From Nomia melanderi (Eukaryota; Arthropoda; Insecta; Hymenoptera; Halictidae), in the NCBI RefSeq assembly GCF_051020985.1, contig NW_027475140.1, positions 124,001 through 188,000 on the forward strand: a DNA stretch of 64,000 nucleotides, read 5' to 3'. Both the position numbers and the translations under genes were made by a program. The notes beneath the pieces are model-generated. The model was not told where the DNA came from. It saw nothing but the letters and a program-made list of their open reading frames with translations, and did not search any database. Numbering within the stretch: the stretch's first letter is position 1; every line of letters begins with the position of its first letter. Of this stretch, positions 1 through 11,199 are shown in pieces.

Positions 1-1212
1 CTGAGTGTCCGGCCCCATGAGACTGTGGTTTCCTCGGCCCCTGGTGGTCCGAGGTCGTTCCCGCTGCACAGATTCATGCGCCAGGGCCTCCTGCAGATAA
101 TTCACTTTGGCTTATTGCGCTATCTCTAATAGCACCCGAGATATCACCAGATATATACTGGATTTTCCCCTGACCCTGAGTTTCCGGCCCCATGAGACTG
201 TGGTTTTCTCGGCCCCTGGTGGTCCGAGGTCGTTCCCGCTGCACAGATTCATGCGCCAGGGCCTCCTACAGACAATGCACTTTGATTTATTCCGCTATCT
301 GTAATAGCAGCCGAGATATCACCAGATATATATTGGATTGTTCACTGACCCTGAGTGTCCGGCCCCATGAGACGGTCGTTTTCTCAGCCCCTGGTGGCCC
401 GAGGTCGTTCCCGCTGCACAGATTCATGCGCCAGGGCCTCCTGCAGATAATTCACTTTGGTTTATTGCGCTATCTCTAATAGCACCCGAGATATCACCAG
501 ATATATACTGGATTTTCCCCTGACCCTGAGTGTCCGGCCCCATGAGACTGTGGTTTTCTCGGCCCCTGGTGGTCCGAGGTCGTTCCCGCTGCACAGATTC
601 ATGCGCCAGGGCCTCCTCCAGACAATGCACTTTGATTTATTCCGCTATCTGTAATAGCAGCCGAGATATCACCAGATATATATTGGATTTTTCACTGACC
701 CTGAGTGTCCGGCCCCATGAGACGGTCGTTTTCTCAGCCCCTGGTGGCCCGAGGTCGTTCCCGCTGCACAGATTCATGCGCCAGGGCCTCCTGCAGATAA
801 TTCACTTTGGTTTATTGCGCTATCTCTAATAGCGCCCGAGATATCACCAGATATATATTGGATTTTTCCCTGACCCTGAGAGTTCGTCCCCATGAGACTG
901 CGGTCTTCTCGGCCCCTGGTGGTCCGAGGTCGTTCCCGCTGCGCAGATTCATGCGCCAGGGCCTCCTACAGACAATGCACTTTGATTTATTGCGCTATCT
1001 GTAATAGCACCCGAGATATCACCAGATATATATTGGATTTTCCCCTGACCCTGAGTGTCCGGCCCCATGAGTCGGTGGTTTTATCGGCCCCAGGTGGTCC
1101 GAGGTCGTTCCCGCTGCACAGATTCATGCGCCATGGCCTCCTACAGACAATGCGCGTTGGTTTAATGCGCTATGTGTAATACCACCCGAGATATCACCAG
1201 ATATATATTGGA
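1..1212 (+). repeat. HOR block P copy 1, starting with three A/B dimers
   Basis: Monomers 1 to 6 (1-1,050) alternate strictly. Type A has CTGCAGATAATTC, TTTGGTTTATT and CTCTAATAG. Type B has CTACAGACAATGC or CTCCAGACAATGC, and mostly TTATTCCGC with TAATAGCAGCCG. A seventh, hybrid monomer (1,051-1,225) carries a GCGCGTTGGTTTAATGCG variant. The block recurs at 3,676-4,887, 21 monomers downstream, with only a few substitutions (for example at 764 and 932). It also belongs to a longer match, about 1-1,880 with 5,076-6,955, 29 monomers downstream. It probably continues left of the window. Confidence 0.85.
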
Positions 1213-1360
1213 TATTCCCCTGACCCTGAGTGTCCGGCCCCATGAGACGGTGGTTGTCTCGGCCCCTGGTGGTCGGAGGTCGTTCTCGCTGCACAGATTC
1301 ATGCGCCAGGGCCTCCTACAGACAATGCACTTTGATTTATTTCGCTATCTGTAATAGGAC

Positions 1361-3349
1361 CCGAGATATCACCAGATATATATTGGATTTTCCCCAAACC
1401 CTGAGTGTCCGGCCGCATGAGACTGTAGTTTTCTCGGCCCCTGGTGGTCCGAGGTCGTTCCCGCTGCACAGAGTCATGCGCCAGGGCCTCCTACAGACAA
1501 TGCACTTTCATTTATTGCGCTATCTGTAATAGCACCCGAGATATCACCAGATATATATTGGATTTTTCGCTGACCCAGAGTGTCCGGCCCCATGAGACGG
1601 TGGTTTTCTCGGCCCCTGGTGGTCCGAGGTCGTTCCCGCTGGACAGGTTCATGCGCCAGGGTCTCCTACAGACAATGCACTTTGATTTATTGCGCTATCT
1701 GTAATAGCACCCGAGATATCACCACATATATATTGGATTTTCCCCTGACCTTGAGTGTCCGGCCCCATGAGACTGTGGTTTTCTCGGTCCCTGGAGGTCC
1801 GAGAACGTTCCCGCTGCACAGGTTCATGCGCCAGGGTCTCCTACAGACAATGCACTTTGATTTATTGCGCTATCTGTAACAGCACCCGAGATATCACCAG
1901 ATATATATTGGATTTTCCCCTGACCCTGAGTGTCCTGCCCCATGAGACGGTGGTTTTCTCGGCCCCTGGTGTTCCGAGGTCGTTCCCGCTGCACAGATGC
2001 ATGCGGCAGGGCCTCCTGCAGATAATTCACTTTGGTTTATTGCGCTATCTCTAATAGCACCCGAGATATCACCAGATATATATTGGATTTTCCCCTGACC
2101 CTGAGTGTCCGGCCCCATGAGACTGTGGTTTTCTCGGCCCCTGGTGGTGCGAGGTCGTTCCCGTTGCACAGATTCATGCGCCAGGGCCTGCTGCAGATAA
2201 TTCACTTTGGTTTATTGCCCTATCTCTAATAGCACCCGAGATATCACCAGATATATATTGGATTTTCCCCTGACCCTGAGTGTCCGGCCCCATGAGACGG
2301 TCGTTATCTCAGCCCCTGGTGGCCCGAGGTCGTTCCCGCTGCACAGATTCATGCGCCAGGGCCTCCTGCAGATAATTCACTTTGGTTTATTGCGCTATCT
2401 CTAATAGCACCCGAGATATCACCAGATATATATTGGATTTTCCCCAAACCCTGAGTGTCCGGCCGCATGAGACTGTAGTTTTCTCGGCCCCTGGTGGTCC
2501 GAGGTCGTTCCCGCTGCACAGAGTCATGCGCCAGGGCCTCCTACAGACAATGCACTTTGATTTATTGCGCTATCTGTAATAGCACCCGAGATATCACCAG
2601 ATATATATTGGATTTTTCGCTGACCCAGAGTGTCCGGCCCCATGAGACGGTGGTTTTCTCGGCCCCTGGTGGTCCGAGGTCGTTCCCGCTGGACAGGTTC
2701 ATGCGCCAGGGTCTCCTACAGACAATGCACTTTGATTTATTGCGCTATCTGTAATAGCACCCGAGATATCACCACATATATATTGGATTTTCCCCTGACC
2801 TTGAGTGTCCGGCCCCATGAGACTGTGGTTTTCTCGGTCCCTGGAGGTCCGAGAACGTTCCCGCTGCACAGGTTCATGCGCCAGGGTCTCCTACAGACAA
2901 TGCACTTTGATTTATTGCGCTATCTGTAACAGCACCCGAGATATCAGCAGATATATGTTGGATTTTTCACTGACCCTGAGTGTCCTGCCCCATGAGACGG
3001 TGGTTTTCCCGGCCCCTGGTGTTCCGAGGTCGTTCCCGCTGCACAGATGCATGCGGCAGGGCCTCCTGCAGATAATTCACTTTGGTTTATTGCGCTATCT
3101 CTAATAGCACCCGAGATATCACCAGATATATATTGGATTTTCCCCTGACCCTGAGTGTCCGGCCCCATGAGACTGTGGTTTTCTCGGCCCCTGGTGGAGC
3201 GAGGTCGTTCCCGTTGCACAGATTCATGCGCCAGGGCCTGCTGCAGATAATTCACTTTGGTTTATTGCCCTATCTCTAATAGCACCCGAGATATCACCAG
3301 ATATATATTGGATTTTCCCCTGACCCTGAGTGTCCGGCCCCATGAGACT
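1361..3349 (+). repeat. Two tandem 6-monomer (1,050-bp) HOR copies
   Basis: About 1,361-2,299 and 2,411-3,349 match at an offset of exactly 1,050 bp. Shared rare variants include TCCCCAAACCCTGAG, GGCCGCATGAGACTGTAG, the TGACCCAGAG monomer, the AATCACCACATAT-like CACCACATATATATT variant and the GGAGGTCCGAGAACG variant. Copies differ at a few sites, such as TTTCATTTATT near 1,507 against TTTGATTTATT near 2,557. The match stops where one copy has GACGGTCGTTATC and the other GACTGTGGTTTTC. The first half of this set recurs again near 6,436-6,955. Confidence 0.8.
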
Positions 3350-3675
3350 GTGGTTTTCTCGGCCCCTGGTGGTCCGAGGTCGTTCCCGCTGCCCAGATTC
3401 ATGCGCCAGGGCCTCGTCCAGACAATCCACTTTGATTTATTGTGCTATCTGTAATAGCACCCGACATATCACCAGATATATATTGCATTTTTCCCTGACC
3501 CTGAGTGTCCGGCCCCATGAGACGGTGGTTTTCTCGGCCCCTGGTGGTCCGAGGCCGTTCCCGCTCCACAGATGCATGGGCCAGGGCCTCCTGCAGATAA
3601 TTCACTTTGATTTATTGTGCTATCTGTAATATAACCCGAGATATCACCAGATATATATTGGATTTTTCCCTGACC

Positions 3676-4887
3676 CTGAGTGTCCGGCCCCATGAGACTG
3701 TGGTTTCCTCGGCCCCTGGTGGTCCGAGGTCGTTCCCGCTGCACAGATTCATGCGCCAGGGCCTCCTGCAGATAATTCACTTTGGCTTATTGCGCTATCT
3801 CTAATAGCACCCGAGATATCACCAGATATATACTGGATTTTCCCCTGACCCTGAGTGTCCGGCCCCATGAGACTGTGGTTTTCTCGGCCCCTGGTGGTCC
3901 GAGGTCGTTCCCGCTGCACAGATTCATGCGCCAGGGCCTCCTACAGACAATGCACTTTGATTTATTCCGCTATCTGTAATAGCAGCCGAGATATCACCAG
4001 ATATATATTGGATTGTTCACTGACCCTGAGTGTCCGGCCCCATGAGACGGTCGTTTTCTCAGCCCCTGGTGGCCCGAGGTCGTTCCCGCTGCACAGATTC
4101 ATGCGCCAGGGCCTCCTGCAGATAATTCACTTTGGTTTATTGCGCTATCTCTAATAGCACCCGAGATATCACCAGATATATACTGGATTTTCCCCTGACC
4201 CTGAGTGTCCGGCCCCATGAGACTGTGGTTTTCTCGGCCCCTGGTGGTCCGAGGTCGTTCCCGCTGCACAGATTCATGCGCCAGGGCCTCCTCCAGACAA
4301 TGCACTTTGATTTATTCCGCTATCTGTAATAGCAGCCGAGATATCACCAGATATATATTGGATTTTTCACTGACCCTGAGTGTCCGGCCCCATGAGACGG
4401 TCGTTTTCTCAGCCCCTGGTGGCCCGAGGTCGTTCCCACTGCACAGATTCATGCGCCAGGGCCTCCTGCAGATAATTCACTTTGGTTTATTGCGCTATCT
4501 CTAATAGCGCCCGAGATATCACCAGATATATATTGGATTTTTCCCTGACCCTGAGAGTTCGTCCCCATGAGACTGCGGTCTTCTCGGCCCCTGGTGGTCC
4601 GAGGTCGTTCCCGCTGCACAGATTCATGCGCCAGGGCCTCCTACAGACAATGCACTTTGATTTATTGCGCTATCTGTAATAGCACCCGAGATATCACCAG
4701 ATATATATTGGATTTTCCCCTGACCCTGAGTGTCCGGCCCCATGAGTCGGTGGTTTTATCGGCCCCAGGTGGTCCGAGGTCGTTCCCGCTGCACAGATTC
4801 ATGCGCCATGGCCTCCTACAGACAATGCGCGTTGGTTTAATGCGCTATGTGTAATACCACCCGAGATATCACCAGATATATATTGGA
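3676..4887 (+). repeat. HOR block P copy 2 (offset 3,675 bp = 21 monomers)
   Basis: This is a near-identical copy of 1-1,212, including the same A/B alternation (3,676-4,725) and the same hybrid seventh monomer. It ends near 4,887, where copy 1 continues with GGATATTCCCCTGACC and this copy with GGATTTTACCCTGACCGTG. Confidence 0.82.
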
Positions 4888-5941
4888 TTTTACCCTGACC
4901 GTGAGAGTCCGGCCCCATGAGACTGTGGTTTTTTCGGCCCCTGGTGGTCCGAGGTCGTTCCCGCTGCACAGATTCATGCGACAGGGCCACCTACAGATAA
5001 TGCACTTTGATTTATTGCGCTATCTGTAATAGCACCCGAGATATCACCAGATACATATTGGATTTTACCCTGACCCTGAGTGTCCGGCCCCTTGAGACGG
5101 TGGTTGTCTCGGCCCCTGGAGGTCCGAGGACGTTCCCGCTGGACAGATTCATGCGCCAGGGCCTCCTGCAGATAATTCACTTTGGCTTATTGCGCTATCT
5201 CTAATAGCACCCGAGATATCACCAGATATATACTGGATTTTCCCCTGACCCTGAGTGTCCGGCCCCATGAGACTGTGGTTTTCTCGGCCCCTGGTGGTCC
5301 GAGGTCGTTCCCGCTGCACAGATTCATGCGCCAGGGCCTCCTACAGACAATGCACTTTGATTTATTCCGCTATCTGTAATAGCAGCCGAGATATCACCAG
5401 ATATATATTGGATTTTTCACTGACCCTGAGTGTCCGGCCCCATGAGACGGTCGTTTTCTCAGCCCCTGGTGGCCCGAGGTCGTTCCCGCTGCACAGATTC
5501 ATGCGCCAGGGCCTCCTGCAGATAATTCACTTTGGTTTATTGCGCTATCTCTAATAGCACCCGAGATATCACCAGATATATACTGGATTTTCCCCTGAAC
5601 CTGAGTGTCCGGCCCCATGAGACTGTGGTTTTCTCGGCCCCTGGTGGTCCGAGGTCGTTCCCGCTGCACAGATTCATGCGCCAGGGCCTCCTACAGACAA
5701 TGCACTTTGATTTATTCCGCTATCTGTAATAGCAGCCGAGATATCACCAGATATATATTGGATTTTTCACTGACCCTGAGTGTCCGGCCCCATGAGACGG
5801 TCGTTTTCTCAGCCCCTGGTGGCCCGAGGTCGTTCCCGCTGCACAGATTCATGCGCCAGGGCCTCCTGCAGATAATTCACTTTGGTTTATTGCGCTATCT
5901 CTAATAGCGCCCGAGATATCACCAGATATATATTGGATTTT
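4861..5941 (+). repeat. 17-monomer HOR block T, copy 1
   Basis: This stretch matches 7,836-8,916 at an offset of 2,975 bp (17 monomers). Shared markers are TACCCTGACCGTGAGAG, the GCGACAGGGCCACC variant, the GATACATATTGG variant, GGCCCCTTGAGACGG and the following A/B dimers. One visible difference is CTGAACCTGAG near 5,597 against CTGACCCTGAG. The A/B stretch 5,076-6,125 lies partly here and links the block to the start of the window at 29 monomers. Confidence 0.8.
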
Positions 5942-7310
5942 TCCCTGACCCTGAGAGTTCGTCCCCATGAGACTGCGGTCTTCTCGGCCCCTGGTGGTCC
6001 GAGGTCGTTCCCGCTGCACAGATTCATGCGCCAGGGCCTCCTACAGACAATGCACTTTGATTTATTGCGCTATCTGTAATAGCACCCGAGATATCACCAG
6101 ATATATATTGGATTTTCCCCTGACCCTGAGTGTCCGGCCCCATGAGTCGGTGGTTTTATCGGCCCCAGGTGGTCCGAGGTCGTTCCCGCTGCACAGATTC
6201 ATGCGCCATGGCCTCCTACAGACAATGCGCGTTGGTTTAATGCGCTATGTGTAATACCACCCGAGATATCACCAGATATATATTGGATATTCCCCTGACC
6301 CTGAGTGTCCGGCCCCATGAGACGGTGGTTGTCTCGGCCCCTGGTGGTCGGAGGTCGTTCTCGCTGCACAGATTCATGCGCCAGGGCCTCCTACAGACAA
6401 TGCACTTTGATTTATTTCGCTATCTGTAATAGGACCCGAGATATCACCAGATATATATTGGATTTTCCCCAAACCCTGAGTGTCCGGCCGCATGAGACTG
6501 TAGTTTTCTCGGCCCCTGGTGGTCCGAGGTCGTTCCCGCTGCACAGAGTCATGCGCCAGGGCCTCCTACAGACAATGCACTTTGATTTATTGCGCTATCT
6601 GTAATAGCACCCGAGATATCACCAGATATATATTGGATTTTTCGCTGACCCAGAGTGTCCGGCCCCATGAGACGGTGGTTTTCTCGGCCCCTGGTGGTCC
6701 GAGGTCGTTCCCGCTGGACAGGTTCATGCGCCAGGGTCTCCTACAGACAATGCACTTTGATTTATTGCGCTATCTGTAATAGCACCCGAGATATCACCAC
6801 ATATATATTGGATTTTCCCCTGACCTTGAGTGTCCGGCCCCATGAGACTGTGGTTTTCTCGGTCCCTGGAGGTCCGAGAACGTTCCCGCTGCACAGGTTC
6901 ATGCGCCAGGGTCTCCTACAGACAATGCACTTTGATTTATTGCGCTATCTGTAACAGCACCCGAGATATCAGCAGATATATATTGGATTTTTCACTGACC
7001 CTGAGTGTCCTGCCCCATGAGACGGTGGTTTTCTCGGCCCCTGGTGTTCCGAGGTCGTTCCCGCTGCACAGATGCATGCGGCAGGTCCTCCTGCAGATAA
7101 TTCACTTTGGTTTATTGCGCTATCTCTAATAGCACCCGAGATATCACCAGATATATATTGGATTTTCCCCTGACCCTGAGTGTCCGGCCCCATGAGACTG
7201 TGGTTTTCTCGGCCCCTGGTGTTCCGAGGTCGTTCCCGCTGCACAGATGCATGCGGCAGGGCCTCCTGCAGATAATTCACTTTGGTTTATTGCGCTATCT
7301 CTAATAGCAC
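5942..7310 (+). repeat. Right part of the 29-monomer copy, then a 7.0-7.3 kb junction
   Basis: From 5,942 to about 6,955 the monomers follow the order of 867-1,880 at a 5,075-bp offset. They include the hybrid TTGGTTTAATGCG monomer, the GTCGGAGGTCGTTCTCGC monomer (6,300s) and the CACCACATATATATT monomer. After 6,955 the order switches to monomers like those at about 2,940-3,110, and the CTGTGTTCC-like CTGGTGTTCCGAGG variant appears in two consecutive monomers. This is a patchwork junction. Confidence 0.7.
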
Positions 7311-7793
7311 CCGAGATATCACCAGATATATATTGGATTTTCCCCTGACCCTGAGTGTCCGGCCCCATGAGACTGTGGTTTTCTCGGCCCCTGGTGGTCC
7401 GAGGTCGTTCCCGCTGCCCAGATTCATGCGCCAGGGCCTCGTCCAGACAATCCACTTTGATTTATTGTGCTATCTGTAATAGCACCCGACATATCACCAG
7501 ATATATATTGCATTTTTCCCTGACCCTGAGTGTCCGGCCCCATGAGACGGTGGTTTTCTCGGCCCCTGGTGGTCCGAGGTCGTTCCCGCTGCACAGATGC
7601 ATGGGCCAGGGCCTCCTGCAGATAATTCACTTTGATTTATTGTGCTATCTGTAATATAACCCGAGATATCACCAGATATATATTGGATTTTTCCCTGACC
7701 CTGAGTGTCCGGCCCCATGAGACTGTGGTTTCCTCGGCCCCTGGTGGTCCGAGGTCGTTCCCGCTGCACAGATTCATGCGCCAGGGCCTCCTA
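7311..7793 (+). repeat. Copy of 3,286-3,768 at 23 monomers
   Basis: The offset is 4,025 bp. Shared rare variants are GCTGCCCAGATTC with CCTCGTCCAGACAATCC, ACCCGACATATCACC with ATTGCATTTTTCC, the ATGCATGGGCCAGG variant and TGTAATATAACCCGAG. The match ends near 7,793, where this copy has CTACAGACAATGC and the 3.7-kb copy has CTGCAGATAATTC, which indicates an exchange inside a monomer. Confidence 0.78.
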
Positions 7794-7835
7794 CAGACAA
7801 TGCACTTTGATTTATTTCGCTATCTGTAATAGGAC

Positions 7836-8916
7836 CCGAGATATCACCAGATATATATTGGATTTTACCCTGACCGTGAGAGTCCGGCCCCATGAGACTG
7901 TGGTTTTTTCGGCCCCTGGTGGTCCGAGGTCGTTCCCGCTGCACAGATTCATGCGACAGGGCCACCTACAGATAATGCACTTTGATTTATTGCGCTATCT
8001 GTAATAGCACCCGAGATATCACCAGATACATATTGGATTTTACCCTGACCCTGAGTGTCCGGCCCCTTGAGACGGTGGTTGTCTCGGCCCCTGGAGGTCC
8101 GAGGACGTTCCCGCTGGACAGATTCATGCGCCAGGGCCTCCTGCAGATAATTCACTTTGGCTTATTGCGCTATCTCTAATAGCACCCGAGATATCACCAG
8201 ATATATACTGGATTTTCCCCTGACCCTGAGTGTCCGGCCCCATGAGACTGTGGTTTTCTCGGCCCCTGGTGGTCCGAGGTCGTTCCCGCTGCACAGATTC
8301 ATGCGCCAGGGCCTCCTACAGACAATGCACTTTGATTTATTCCGCTATCTGTAATAGCAGCCGAGATATCACCAGATATATATTGGATTTTTCACTGACC
8401 CTGAGTGTCCGGCCCCATGAGACGGTCGTTTTCTCAGCCCCTGGTGGCCCGAGGTCGTTCCCGCTGCACAGATTCATGCGCCAGGGCCTCCTGCAGATAA
8501 TTCACTTTGGTTTATTGCGCTATCTCTAATAGCACCCGAGATATCACCAGATATATACTGGATTTTCCCCTGACCCTGAGTGTCCGGCCCCATGAGACTG
8601 TGGTTTTCTCGGCCCCTGGTGGTCCGAGGTCGTTCCCGCTGCACAGATTCATGCGCCAGGGCCTCCTACAGACAATGCACTTTGATTTATTCCGCTATCT
8701 GTAATAGCAGCCGAGATATCACCAGATATATATTGGATTTTTCACTGACCCTGAGTGTCCGGCCCCATGAGACGGTCGTTTTCTCAGCCCCTGGTGGCCC
8801 GAGGTCGTTCCCGCTGCACAGATTCATGCGCCAGGGCCTCCTGCAGATAATTCACTTTGGTTTATTGCGCTATCTCTAATAGCGCCCGAGATATCACCAG
8901 ATATATATTGGATTTT
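7836..8916 (+). repeat. 17-monomer HOR block T, copy 2
   Basis: This is the second copy of 4,861-5,941. A/B alternation is clear from 8,051 to about 8,925. It ends where TTTTTCCCTGACCCTGAGAG in copy 1 is replaced by TTTTTCACTGACCCTGAGTG. Confidence 0.8.
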
Positions 8917-11025
8917 TCACTGACCCTGAGTGTGCGGCCCCATGAGACGGTGTTTTTCTCGGACCCTGGTGGTCCGAGGTCGTTCCCGCGGCACAAATCC
9001 ATGCGCCAGGGCCTCCTGCAGATAATACACTTTGATTTATTGCGCTTCCTGTAATAGCACCCGAGATATCACCGGATATATATTGGATTTTTCCCAGACC
9101 CTGAGTGTCCGGCCCCATGAGACGGTGGTTGTCTCGGCCCCTGGGGGTCCGAGGTCGTTCCCGCTGCACAGATTCATGCACTAGGGCCTCCTACAGACAA
9201 TGCACTTTGATTTATTGCGCTATCTGTAATAGCACCCGAGATATCACCAGATATATATTGGATTTTTCACTGACCCTGAGCGTCCGGCCCCATGAGACGG
9301 TCGTTTTCTCGGCCCCTAGTGGTCCGAGGTCGTTCCCGCTGCACAGATTCATGCGCCAGGGCCTCCTCCAGACAATGCACTTTGATTTATTGCGCTATCT
9401 GTAATAGCACCCGAGATGTCACCAGATATATTTTTGATTTTTCCCTGACCCTGAGTGTCCGGCCCCATGAGACGGTGGTTGTCTCGGCCCCTGGTGGTCC
9501 GAGGTCGTTCCCGCTGCACAGATTCATGCGCCAGGGCCTCCTACAGACAATGCACTTTGATTTATTGCGCTATCTGTAATAGCACCCGAGATATCACCAG
9601 ATCTTTATTGGATTTTCCCCTGACCCAGAGTATCCGGCCCCATGAGACTGTGGTTTTTTCGGCCCCTGGTGGTCCGAGGTCGTTCCCGCTGCACAGATTC
9701 ATGCGCCAGGGCCTCCTGCAGATAATTCACTATGGTTTATTGCGCTATCTGTAATAGCACCCGAGATATCACCAGATATATATTGGATTTTACGCTGACC
9801 CTGAGTGTCCGACCCCATGAGACGGTGGTTGTCTCGGCCCCTGGAGGCCCGAGGACGTTCCCGCTGCACAGATTCATGCGCTAGGGACTCCTGCAGATAA
9901 TTCACTTTGGTTTATTGCGCTATCTCTATTAGCACCCGAGATATCACCAGATATACATTGGATTTTCTCCTGACCCTGAGTGTCCGGCCCCATGAGACTG
10001 TGGTTTTCTCGGCCCCTGGGGGTCCGAGGTCGTTCCCGCTGCACAGATTCATGCGCCAGGGCCTCCTACAGACAATGCACTTTGATTTATTGCGCTATCT
10101 GTAATAGCACCCGAGATATCACCAGATATATATTGGATTTTCCCCTGACCCTGAGTGTCCGGCCCCATGAGACTGTGGTTTTCTCGGCCCCTGTTGGTCC
10201 GAGGTCGTTGCCGCTGCACAGGTTCATGCGCCAGGGCCTCCTACAGACAATGCCCTTTGATTTATTGCGCTATCTGTAATAGCACCCGAGATATCACCAG
10301 ATATATATTGGATTTTTCACTGACCCTGAGTGTCCGGCCCCATTAGACTGTGGTTTTCTCGGCCCCTGGTGGTCCGAGGTCGTTCCCGCTGCACAGATTC
10401 ATGCGCCAGGGCCTCCTACAGACAATGCACTTTGATTTATTGCGCTATCTGTAATAGCACCCGAGATATCAGCAGATATATATTGGATTTTTCCCTGACC
10501 CTGAGTGTCCGGCCCCATGAGACGGTCGTTTTCTCGGCCCCTGGTGGTCCGAGGTCGTTCCCGCTGCACAGATTCATGCGCCAGGGCCTCCTGCAGATAA
10601 TTCACTTTGGTTTATTGCGCTGTATCTAATAGCACCCGAGATATCACCAGATATATATTGGATTTTCCCCTGACCCTGAGTGTCCGGCCCCATGAGACTG
10701 TGGTTTTCTCGGCCCCTGGTGGTCCGAGGTCGTTCCCGCTGCCCAGATTCATGCGCCAGTGCCTCCTCCAGACAATGCACTTTGATTTATTGCGCTATCT
10801 GTAATAGCACCCGACATATCACCAGATATATATAGCATTTTTCCCTGACCCTGAGTGTCCGGCCCCATGAGACGGTGGTTTTCTCGGCCCCTGGTGGTCC
10901 GAGGTCGTTCCCGCTGCACAGATTCATGCGCCAGGGCCTCCTGCATATAATTCACTTTGGTTTATTGCGCTATCTCTAATAGCACCCGAGATATCACCAG
11001 ATATATATTGGATTTTGCCCTTACC

Positions 11026-11199
11026 CTGAGTGTCCGGCCCCATGAGACTGTGGTTTTCTTATCCCTGGTGTTCCGAGGTCGTTGCCGCTTCACAGATTCA
11101 TGCGCCAGGGCCTCCTACAGACAATGCACTTTGATTTATTGCGCTACCTGTAATAGCACCCGAGATATCACCAGATATATTTTTGATTTTTCCCTGACC
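11026..11199 (+). repeat. 174-bp monomer with 1-bp deletion
   Basis: The usual TTCTCGGCCCCTGGTGG is replaced by TTCTTATCCCTGGTGT near 11,058-11,073, one base shorter. All later monomers are shifted by -1 relative to 1+175n until 36,575. The deletion fuses two reading frames into a chance open stretch of 123 codons (10,957-11,328), which has no sign of being a gene. Confidence 0.85.

Noticed and set aside
424..630. Minus-strand frames of about 63-103 codons with QRERPRTTRGREN-like translations, here and in most monomers
   Set aside because: They are the antisense reading of the same monomer, repeated in phase with it, with no promoter or selection signal.
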